From assembly GCF_016919065.1 (NCBI RefSeq), contig NZ_JAFFQA010000005.1:62001-126000 (forward strand): 64,000 bases of DNA, in the 5' to 3' direction. Origin of the DNA: Desulfobulbus rhabdoformis (GTDB lineage: Bacteria; Desulfobacterota; Desulfobulbia; Desulfobulbales; Desulfobulbaceae). Of the stretch, positions 18,525 through 25,744 are shown piece after piece. Within the stretch, counting starts at the first letter, position 1. Each line of letters opens with the position of its first letter. The translations under genes were made by a program, and so were the position numbers. A model generated the notes under the pieces. That model was not told the DNA's origin, searched no databases, and saw nothing but the letters and a program-made list of their open reading frames with translations.

Positions 18525-19239
18525 AAAATTTCCCCCTCCACAAAAACCGCTTGTTCCTAAAATTCATCCATAGAGAGCGGCATACTCAACTCGAACGGGA
18601 TGAACACCTTTCTAGCGGCCACCCAGAAACGGTCTTTTTGTCCTGTTTCCCGGAGTCTGCGTTTACCTCGTTATGCTGAAAAATTTATCCTCGGAATATA
18701 AACTTTATGCCGCGGTAAAACTTTGCGCACGCCTCGGTGTCGTAGCTTGCCTGAACTTGAACAAAAATCCTCATTCCTGACCGGACACTTTCTGGAGTTT
18801 CGAGCCGCAAAGAGCTGACAAAACGAACAGAGAACAATCGCCCTTAGTCTCCATTTTCGCTGCAACTCTAAGTCCCTGACGAAACCCCGAACTTAATTAT
18901 GTACCTGAGTTTGACAAAAAAAGAAAACCCTTAGCGCACAAATTTGCTCATAAAAGTGCATTTTTTGCAAAAAATATTCAATACTGCCATTTTTCGCCTT
19001 GAATTATCAGTGAAATAGAGCGAACCCTTCAATTTTTTTATGATTTTTGGCACCCCCCCTTTAGCAAAGGCAAACCTCTTTGCACAAATTGCCCAATCTC
19101 AATTCGTCCTTCTCTGCAGTTTTAGAATCCGTCCTTGCGGGAATTTTCCCTGCTTTCATTTTTTTCTGCTGCTCTGTTTGACAGAGCTGCGCACAGTAGT
19201 TAACAATTTAATTAAAATCTTAAATATAAATGGTTCTCA
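18525..19239. other. Long intergenic region upstream of acs and arsR
   Basis: These 715 bp lie between divergent genes. A family B repeat fills 18639-18789. The part from 18900 to 19239 is AT-rich and probably contains the promoters of acs (minus) and arsR (plus). The AT-rich run just before arsR (about 19200-19230, TTTAATTAAAATCTTAAA) could hold a regulator site, but no clear palindrome supports one. No gene is seen. Confidence 0.5.
18639..18789 (-). repeat. Family B MITE-like repeat (copy B1, shares its core with family A)
   Basis: On the minus strand the element begins AGTGTCCGGTCAGGAATGAG, continues GATTTTTGTTCAAGTTCAGG and ends near CAGGACA, giving short terminal inverted repeats (AGTGTCC / GGACA). 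Its inner part (GTTTTACCGCGGCATA, CCGAGGATAAATTTTTCAGC, ACGAGGTAAACGCAGACTCC) matches the core of family A but lacks about 22 bp of one stem arm. It is about 151 bp long and has no coding capacity. Confidence 0.75.
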
Positions 19240-19527
19240 ATGGACAAAAACGACATTTACACCATCGCCGCCCTGCTCAAGGCCATCGCCCATCCAATAC
19301 GGCTGGAAATACTCTGCTGCCTGCGTAAAGGGGAACACTCGGTGACCGAGTTACAGCGGACGATACAGACCACGGACGGCAACCTTTCCCAGCATCTGAG
19401 CGTGCTCCGTAACCAGGGAATTATCAGCTCCCGCAAGGAGGCGAATTTTATTTATAACAAAATCAACGACAAGCACATTGTCGCGTTGATGAACAGCCTG
19501 CAGAAAATCTACTGCCCAACCCGATAA
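19240..19527 (+). CDS. ArsR/SmtB-family transcriptional regulator
   Basis: This is a 95-residue winged helix-turn-helix repressor. The N-terminal part AIAHPIRLEILCCLRKGEHSV is typical of ArsR, and the recognition helix region reads TTDGNLSQHLSVLRNQGIIS. The metal-binding ELCVCDL motif of arsenic/cadmium sensors is absent; only a CC pair at residues 26-27 occurs, so the signal may be a sulfur species, redox state or another metal. It is followed after 10 bp by a small DUF2892 membrane protein, and the pair is probably one operon. It probably represses its own transcription. Confidence 0.88.
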   Translation: MDKNDIYTIAALLKAIAHPIRLEILCCLRKGEHSVTELQRTIQTTDGNLSQHLSVLRNQGIISSRKEANFIYNKINDKHIVALMNSLQKIYCPTR

Positions 19528-19537
19528 GGAGAGTATT

Positions 19538-19747
19538 ATGATTGTTACTGACTGGATTCATGTTATTGCTGGTACCTTTATTCTGATCAGCCTGGCACTG
19601 GGAGTTGACAGCTCACCCATTTTCATGAGCAAGTATTGGCTTTTTTTCACGGCCTTTGTCGGCGCAAACCTGTTCCAGTTTGGTTTTAGCAAATTTTGCC
19701 CTCTTGGGATCATTCTCAAAAAACTGGGCGTTGCTGAAACTCGATAA
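19538..19747 (+). CDS. DUF2892 (YgaP-like membrane domain) small protein
   Basis: This 69-residue protein has two hydrophobic helices (VIAGTFILISLALGV and YWLFFTAFVGANLFQFGF) and the DUF2892 ending FCPLGIILKKLGV. In other bacteria this domain forms the membrane part of rhodanese proteins such as YgaP, or is found beside sulfur-handling genes. The rhodanese domain is missing here. It is co-directional with the ArsR gene and has an AAGGAGAG ribosome site before its ATG. A role in sulfur or thiol handling is inferred from family company only. Confidence 0.85.
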   Translation: MIVTDWIHVIAGTFILISLALGVDSSPIFMSKYWLFFTAFVGANLFQFGFSKFCPLGIILKKLGVAETR

Positions 19748-19760
19748 ATAAAGGTCAAAA

Positions 19761-19783
19761 AGGCGGCTACTCAGGCCGCCTTC
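19761..19783. terminator. Bidirectional hairpin between DUF2892 and MFS genes
   Basis: The stem AAGGCGG / CCGCCTT with a 9-nt loop lies between the convergent DUF2892 gene and the MFS gene, overlapping the last codons of the latter. A-rich sequence precedes it (good T-run for the minus strand), but no long T-run follows it on the plus strand. Confidence 0.6.
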
Positions 19784-21153
19784 CTTGGCCTCTTAATTTG
19801 CCACCAGCAGATTCCACTCACAATCACCAGGCCGATAATCAGATACCAGGGCAGGCAGCCCATGCTTGCCTTAAAGGCCATATCCTCCAACCCCCCCTCA
19901 CCCCAATCTGAATGAGCGCTCGCCTGCTCAGCCCGAAAATGTTGGACCAGACCAGCAAAAAACACACCGATCCCCCCGTAGGCGGCATTAAAGGCCATCC
20001 CCTTAAAGCTGAGCACAGTTGCCCGCTGATGAGAGGCAGCGAGCTCGTTTAAATAATGACTTGTAAAAAAGCTGGTTAACATAAGCCCCACAAAGACCAC
20101 CACCATGGGGACAATGCCTAAATAAGGAATAAAAAGGCCTAAAAAAAACAGGGTCGCAATCATAGTCAGAGACAGTATCAACACGTTTTTCCCCGGTGAA
20201 AAACGCTCGCTCATCCAACGGGCAAGCTGAGGGACAAAGAGGCCAACAACGGCTACAAGTGAGCCCAAGAGGCCAAAGCTGGCCTCAGGCAACCCTATCA
20301 AACGGTAGTATTTACTGGTGAGCGTCACGATCATGCGCAGAGTATGGTCAAAGGTCATGCCGAACAAAATAACCGCCAACGCCAGAGGGGTATGCACAAT
20401 CCATCGCCCAGCATGGAGTGTTTGACGTGTCAAGCCCCATACCCCTATTCGCGATTCCTGAACGCGACCAGTTTCCGGTTCCTCCAACTGCAGCGTGGTC
20501 AACAGGGCCAAACAGGCAAAAATCAGCGTCAAAAAAAGAGGAAACCGCATTGTCAGCTCCTGGGGTACCTCTCCACCGCCAAACCAGCCCCAGATACGAC
20601 TCACCAGCCCCGGGTCATACACCGCAGCCCCAAGGGTCATGGCAAAAATATAGCCAAGGTTCTGCGCCTTCATCTGCACCTCAAGCACCCGTGGCCACTG
20701 CTTTTCCAGCCCTAGAGCTGCAAGCGTATCATAGGCAAGAGCTTCATCGGCTCCGCTGGCCATGGCCTCGGCTAAGCCACTGATGACACGATTGGCAAGA
20801 AAGGCGGCAAATATCCAGCCTGGATACCCCAAAGGAACAAAGGCAATCAATGCCATTTCCAGTACCATCAGCATTGAGGTCATAACCAGAAGCTGTTTAC
20901 GCCCCAAAAGATCAGCCAGGGCACCCGACGGCACCTCGGCCAGGACAATGGTCACTGCCCAGACAGTGTTGAGTAAGGCGAACTGTTCAAGGCTCAACCC
21001 ATAATCGAGAAAGAGAATTGTAAAAACGGGATAATAGAACCTGGCATTGAACAGAACTCGAAAAAAAATAAACCGGCGGATATTGGACATTTGGCAGATG
21101 CTCATCAAAGAGAGATGTCCAGGTGATGTCTTTTTTTCTTTACCGGTGCTCAC
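19771..21153 (-). CDS. Major facilitator superfamily transporter
   Basis: This is a 460-residue membrane protein with about 12 hydrophobic helices. Loop 2-3 carries the MFS signature in degenerate form (GALADLLGRKQLLV), and the first helices (RFIFFRVLFNARFYYPVFTI, LEQFALLNTVWAVTIVL) fit MFS proteins of uncertain substrate. It is encoded alone, facing the ArsR/DUF2892 pair. The sequence does not show what it transports; drug or metabolite efflux is a guess. Confidence 0.88.
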   Translation of the reverse strand: MSTGKEKKTSPGHLSLMSICQMSNIRRFIFFRVLFNARFYYPVFTILFLDYGLSLEQFALLNTVWAVTIVLAEVPSGALADLLGRKQLLVMTSMLMVLEMALIAFVPLGYPGWIFAAFLANRVISGLAEAMASGADEALAYDTLAALGLEKQWPRVLEVQMKAQNLGYIFAMTLGAAVYDPGLVSRIWGWFGGGEVPQELTMRFPLFLTLIFACLALLTTLQLEEPETGRVQESRIGVWGLTRQTLHAGRWIVHTPLALAVILFGMTFDHTLRMIVTLTSKYYRLIGLPEASFGLLGSLVAVVGLFVPQLARWMSERFSPGKNVLILSLTMIATLFFLGLFIPYLGIVPMVVVFVGLMLTSFFTSHYLNELAASHQRATVLSFKGMAFNAAYGGIGVFFAGLVQHFRAEQASAHSDWGEGGLEDMAFKASMGCLPWYLIIGLVIVSGICWWQIKRPRKAA

Positions 21154-21532
21154 ACACCCTCCAACTGTTTATTATTCCCCGAAAATGCGGCAGCGCAAGG
21201 GCTCTCGCCGAACAAGAAAGAGATCGCACAGGCATAATCCCCCCCCAAAGAGGGGACAAATCCTCTTTGGTCGTGGCTTGCATGAGAGAATTGCATTGGA
21301 CTAATGTTAATTTTTTTCCTATTATTTGAGCAATCATGCATATCTAGTGGATGTTTACCTGAATCCGTTCACAGCCTTAAGGATATCTGAGCGCAATGCA
21401 CTGTTCAGTCCAACCAGCTGTCACGAATCCAGGGTTTATTCTCCGAACGCCGGAGGCCCCTGCAACCACCCAACCCTGAGCGGCTGTTTCTCTCAGGCGT
21501 TGCCGCTATGATTTGCAGTGGTCGGATTAGCT
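21154..21532. other. Intergenic region upstream of the GGDEF-EAL gene
   Basis: These 379 bp lie between divergent genes. They contain a family C inverted repeat at 21358-21433. Both genes' promoters should be here, but I see no confident -10/-35 pair. The short frames on both strands do not look like real proteins. Confidence 0.5.
21358..21433. repeat. Family C inverted repeat (degenerate copy)
   Basis: CCTGAATCCGTTCACAG at the left and CTGTCACGAATCCAGG at the right form imperfect inverted repeats about 76 bp apart end to end. The outer sequence matches the CCTGAATCCGTGA repeats at 43385, 44613 and 62493. Confidence 0.6.
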
Positions 21533-24460
21533 ATGACCATACGAACCAGAATTTTCACCAGCTATACCCTGTTTCTCCTCATTCCGCTATTGGCAGCAGT
21601 GGGATTTGGTGGCTACCTCAGCGCCAGACAAGCACGCCAAGCGCTGGAACAGCAGGCCTATATTGCGGTCGACTCGATCATTCAGTCCACCCGAAGTGCA
21701 GCCAACGCATCGCTGGCTCAAACCCTCCACACCAGTGCCGCAAGCAGCCTGCGGGTCATCACATCGCTTTACGAAAAAAGTCGCTCTGGAGCCCTCTCCC
21801 TAGATGAGGCACAGTGGCTAGCCAGGGAAAGCCTGAATGCCCAGCAAAATGGTACGACGAGCAAACTTCTCTTAATTGACAACCAGGGAAAGATCCTGGT
21901 TCACCCCGATGCAAACCGTCTGCAAAGCAAACTGAACAACGAATTGCAACTGCGTTTACGCGGAGCCAAGAGCGGTACACTTATCCATGTTCTTGTTGAG
22001 GGGCAGGAGCCCACGGTATACAGCATATCCACCTTTTCTCCCTGGCAATGGTCCATCATTGCCTATAGCCCCACCAAGGCTCTGAAACATGCAGTGCCCT
22101 TTGACGAACTCTCACGCACACTTTCCCACCTCAGTGCTGGTTCACTCTCTGCGCTCCCCGTTGTAGTCTCTCCCCAAGGAGACATGGCGCTCGCCGTTCC
22201 CCTGACAGCTGAAAGCACCTCCTCTGCCCAACAGCTCAGTGCCCTCGGCAGGCAGATCACAATGCAGCAAAAAGGTACTCTGAGGTGGAACCCGAATGAT
22301 CCCCTGGGAGAACGCATCCTCTTTTTCAGCCCAATCACCGAACTCAATCTCGTTGCCGGGGTTGCCATCCCAAGCTCTCAGTTTAACGGGCCCATGAGTC
22401 GGTTTATTCAACGAGGGAGCTTGACACTCCTTCCTTTAGGCCTGCTGGCCCTGGCTATCAGCTACCTGCTGGCACAGCGCATGAGCCGCCCCTTACAGAA
22501 CCTCGCTGATTTGTTAGAGCGGCCGGACCAGGAACTTTCCACCGAGGGAGGCCAGAACCAAGGCTCAGAGGAATGCGGTCGAATCATCAGTTCATGCAGT
22601 CAGATGCTCAGCGCACTGAACAATCAGCAGCTCATGCTCGCCCAAGAGCAGGAAACGAATGAGTCCATGCACCAGCAGCTGAAGCAGGAAATGAGGATCC
22701 GCCAGGAAGCAGAGCACAAGCTGGAAAATGAAAACACGACACGTAAAAGTGCGGAAAAATACCTGCTGCTCTTTAAGAACATCTTTGACAACGCCATTGA
22801 AGGCATTTATATCACCGATCCCGAAGGACGCATTCTTACGACCAACAACTCTTTTTCACGGGTAACGGGTTATCCGGCTTCTGAAATTATCGGCAAGCAT
22901 CCGGGATTGCTTGCCTCAAATCAGCAGGTGGAGAATTCCTTTAAGGGTATGTGGAAAAAGCTCCCCCAAACCGGCTCATGGTCCGGAGAGATATGGAGTC
23001 GCAAAAAAGATGGCTCCATTTGTCCCCAGTGGCTCTCGGTGAGTGTCATTCGCAATGAATACCACGAAATCACCCATTACTTCGCCTTTTTCCATGACAT
23101 CACAGAGCTTAAACGCAAGGAAAAACAAATTTCCATTCTTGCCTACAGCGATGCCTTGACCAAGCTCCCCAACCGTGCAGCACTTGAGCATCGCCTGACC
23201 AAGGCCATCTCCCGTGCCGGGCGTGAGAAACGTGCTTTGGCTGTCTTTTTCATCGACCTGGATAACTTCAAAAACATCAATGACTCCATGGGGCATGACA
23301 AGGGAGATCAGGTGCTGATCGAGGTAGCGGAACGCCTTTCTGCAACCATCCGCAGTGAAGACACCCTCTCTCGTCTCGGCGGTGACGAATTTATCTTGCT
23401 CAGTGAAAGCGTTGACGATGAAAATGCTGTCTACAATCTGGCAACCCGCATCCTGGCCTCATTGAAAAACCCCATCAAACTTCACCCCAATACCATCTAT
23501 GTCAATGCAAGCATTGGTATTGCCCTCTACCCCGATGATGGGCGCAACTCCCAGGAACTGATTAAAAATGCTGACATGGCCATGTACAAGGCCAAAAGTG
23601 AGGGCAAAAACAAGTTTGTCATGTTCACTCAGGAGATGAACGAAAAACTGCTCAATCGTATCCGCATTGAAAATTCGATCCGCAGTGGCCTTAAAGAGCA
23701 CGAATTCACCGTATTTTATCAGCCAAAGATTAATCTGCTTACCGAGCAGCCCACCTCGTTTGAAGCCCTGGTCCGCTGGCGCAAGGACAGCACCATTGTC
23801 ACTCCGGACCAGTTTATCCCCGTGGCGGAAGAATCGGGGCTTATAGACGAGATGAGTTTGTATGTTCTTGATGAAGTGTGTATATTCCTCACCAAAATAC
23901 AAGAACACAATCTTTTACGCTTACCGATCAGTGTCAACATGTCGCCACGCACCTTTAATCAGAAAAATATTGTTGAAACCATCGATACCATTCTTGGAGC
24001 CCATCGCATCAACCATCGGCTGATTGAATTTGAGATTACGGAAACCACCGCCATGAAGGATGTCCAACACTCGCTTGAGACCATGCACCGGTTCCGCGAG
24101 AGGGGCATACGTTTTTCCATTGATGATTTTGGAACCGGCTACTCATCCTTAAGTTACCTCAGTGAGATGCCGGTCTCGACGCTGAAAATAGACAAACGCT
24201 TTATAAGCGCGGCTGACACCAACAGCCGAAGCATCGTTTCAACCATTACCGCCATGTCCAAACAGATGGAACTCAATGTGGTTGCCGAAGGTGTAGAGAC
24301 CAGCGAACAGCTTACCTGGCTGCGTCAGATCGGCTGTAATGAGGTTCAGGGGTATTATTTTTCCCGCCCCATGCCGGAGCAAGATACCCTGCGTTACATG
24401 AAGGTTTTCCAGAAAACGGATCAGGAGAAGGTACTTGGCTCTCCCGCGCCAGCTTTTTGA
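21533..24460 (+). CDS. Membrane sensor with PAS, GGDEF and EAL domains (cyclic di-GMP turnover)
   Basis: This is a 975-residue membrane protein. It has an N-terminal helix (IFTSYTLFLLIPLLAAVGFG), a periplasmic Cache-like sensor part, and a second helix near residue 305 (LTLLPLGLLALAISYLLAQR). A HAMP-like/coiled-coil region (QEQETNESMHQQLKQE) precedes a PAS domain with PAC (about 415-530). The GGDEF domain has RLGGDEF (616-620) and an RxxD inhibitory site five residues before it. The EAL domain has EALVRW (744), SVNMSPRTF, FEITETTAM, IDDFGTGYSS, KIDKRF and EGVET, so both catalytic sites look intact. The frame opens with GTG 21518; ATG 21533 is preferred. It could synthesise or degrade cyclic di-GMP. 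Confidence 0.93.
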   Translation: MTIRTRIFTSYTLFLLIPLLAAVGFGGYLSARQARQALEQQAYIAVDSIIQSTRSAANASLAQTLHTSAASSLRVITSLYEKSRSGALSLDEAQWLARESLNAQQNGTTSKLLLIDNQGKILVHPDANRLQSKLNNELQLRLRGAKSGTLIHVLVEGQEPTVYSISTFSPWQWSIIAYSPTKALKHAVPFDELSRTLSHLSAGSLSALPVVVSPQGDMALAVPLTAESTSSAQQLSALGRQITMQQKGTLRWNPNDPLGERILFFSPITELNLVAGVAIPSSQFNGPMSRFIQRGSLTLLPLGLLALAISYLLAQRMSRPLQNLADLLERPDQELSTEGGQNQGSEECGRIISSCSQMLSALNNQQLMLAQEQETNESMHQQLKQEMRIRQEAEHKLENENTTRKSAEKYLLLFKNIFDNAIEGIYITDPEGRILTTNNSFSRVTGYPASEIIGKHPGLLASNQQVENSFKGMWKKLPQTGSWSGEIWSRKKDGSICPQWLSVSVIRNEYHEITHYFAFFHDITELKRKEKQISILAYSDALTKLPNRAALEHRLTKAISRAGREKRALAVFFIDLDNFKNINDSMGHDKGDQVLIEVAERLSATIRSEDTLSRLGGDEFILLSESVDDENAVYNLATRILASLKNPIKLHPNTIYVNASIGIALYPDDGRNSQELIKNADMAMYKAKSEGKNKFVMFTQEMNEKLLNRIRIENSIRSGLKEHEFTVFYQPKINLLTEQPTSFEALVRWRKDSTIVTPDQFIPVAEESGLIDEMSLYVLDEVCIFLTKIQEHNLLRLPISVNMSPRTFNQKNIVETIDTILGAHRINHRLIEFEITETTAMKDVQHSLETMHRFRERGIRFSIDDFGTGYSSLSYLSEMPVSTLKIDKRFISAADTNSRSIVSTITAMSKQMELNVVAEGVETSEQLTWLRQIGCNEVQGYYFSRPMPEQDTLRYMKVFQKTDQEKVLGSPAPAF

Positions 24461-24465
24461 TCCGT

Positions 24466-25740
24466 ATGCCCCCTTCCACTGCATCCTCTCCTTCAAGGGG
24501 AGTTATGGTCTGCCCCAGCTGCAGCCAGATCCTCTCTCCGCCACAACTGCAACAGGGCCAGATGGCCCAATGTCCGCGCTGTGCCCGGCAGCTGCACCGC
24601 TATAAAAATCACCCTCTCCAAAAAGGTTTGGCTTTAAGCCTCACCGGCCTGGTGTTCTTTCTTCCTGCCAACCTGCTGCCGTTGCTCACGTTTTCCGTTC
24701 TGGGAATTCACAGTCAAAGTTCGATCATGCAGGCTTGCCTCCATATGTTTGCCAGTTCTCAGGTGGTGGTGGGCTCAGTTGTTGCTCTGACCACCATGGT
24801 CTTTCCCCTCCTGCTGCTGGTTTCGCTTCTGCTTGTCACCTTTGGTTTGATGCAGGGGAGCAAAAAGCCACAGCTCACGCCACTGTTCCGGCTCTATCAC
24901 CACTTAAGTGAGTGGGCCATGCTCGATGTTTTTCTGGTGGGTGTGCTTATCACCATTATCAAAATGTCCCATATGGCCTCTGTTTCGTTAAACGGTGGTT
25001 TTTTCTGTCTGGTTGGCCTGGTTCTCACCAGCATTGCTGCGCAAACCGCTATTGATCCCCAACGGTTCTGGAGCCTGATGGAACCAAAGACATCGTCTGG
25101 CATCAGCCTACCCGATTCCTCTAACCCGGAGGATTACCTGCTCTGCTCGGATTGCCATAAACTCCTGCCCATTGCCTATCTGCAAACCAGTGGCCGCACC
25201 GGTTGTCCTCGGTGTGGTCACACCTTGCATCCACGCAAACAAAACAGTATTGCCCGGACCTGGGCTCTGCTTATCACGGCGGTTATTCTCACCCTGCCTG
25301 CCAACCTGCTGCCCATAATGGAGGTCGATACCTTTGGCATCCCAGAGCGTTCGACCATCATGGATGGGATCATCTATTTTTTTAAGGATGGGTCCTATGG
25401 CATTGGCCTGGTGATCTTTATTGCCTCGATAGTGGTGCCACTCTTTAAGATAATCGGTCTTGCCATTATCCTGCTTTCCATCCATTTTCGCTGGCGCAGC
25501 TGGTTGCGCCACAAGGCCATCATGTTTCGCTTTATCGAGTTCATCGGACGCTGGTCCATGCTCGATATTTTCGTCATCACCCTGCTCTGCTCACTGGCGC
25601 AGTTTGGCTTTCTCTCTTCTATTTCCGCAGCTCCGGCCTCACTGTACTTCACCGGCGTTGTCCTCTCTACCATGCTCGCGGCCCTGAGCTTTGATCCACG
25701 CCTTCTCTGGGACGCAGCCAACGCTGCCGAAACAAAGTAA
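24466..25740 (+). CDS. letA: LetA/PqiA-family inner-membrane protein
   Basis: This 424-residue polytopic membrane protein has two PqiA domains, each headed by a zinc-ribbon-like pair of CxxC motifs: CPSCSQIL with CPRCARQL (N-terminal half) and CSDCHKLL with CPRCGHTL (middle). Each half contains the PqiA hallmark LPANLLPL or LPANLLPIMEV. In Escherichia coli LetA partners LetB to move lipids between inner and outer membrane. The next gene, 4 bp downstream, encodes a seven-MCE LetB, so the pair is LetAB rather than PqiAB. A TTG at 24457 overlaps the upstream stop and extends the frame by three codons; ATG 24466 is used here. Confidence 0.9.
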   Translation: MPPSTASSPSRGVMVCPSCSQILSPPQLQQGQMAQCPRCARQLHRYKNHPLQKGLALSLTGLVFFLPANLLPLLTFSVLGIHSQSSIMQACLHMFASSQVVVGSVVALTTMVFPLLLLVSLLLVTFGLMQGSKKPQLTPLFRLYHHLSEWAMLDVFLVGVLITIIKMSHMASVSLNGGFFCLVGLVLTSIAAQTAIDPQRFWSLMEPKTSSGISLPDSSNPEDYLLCSDCHKLLPIAYLQTSGRTGCPRCGHTLHPRKQNSIARTWALLITAVILTLPANLLPIMEVDTFGIPERSTIMDGIIYFFKDGSYGIGLVIFIASIVVPLFKIIGLAIILLSIHFRWRSWLRHKAIMFRFIEFIGRWSMLDIFVITLLCSLAQFGFLSSISAAPASLYFTGVVLSTMLAALSFDPRLLWDAANAAETK

Positions 25741-25744
25741 TTCT

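Noticed and set aside
19047..19070. A sigma-54-like GGCAC...GC sequence upstream of arsR
   Set aside because: The spacing between the GG and GC elements is 13, not the required 10.
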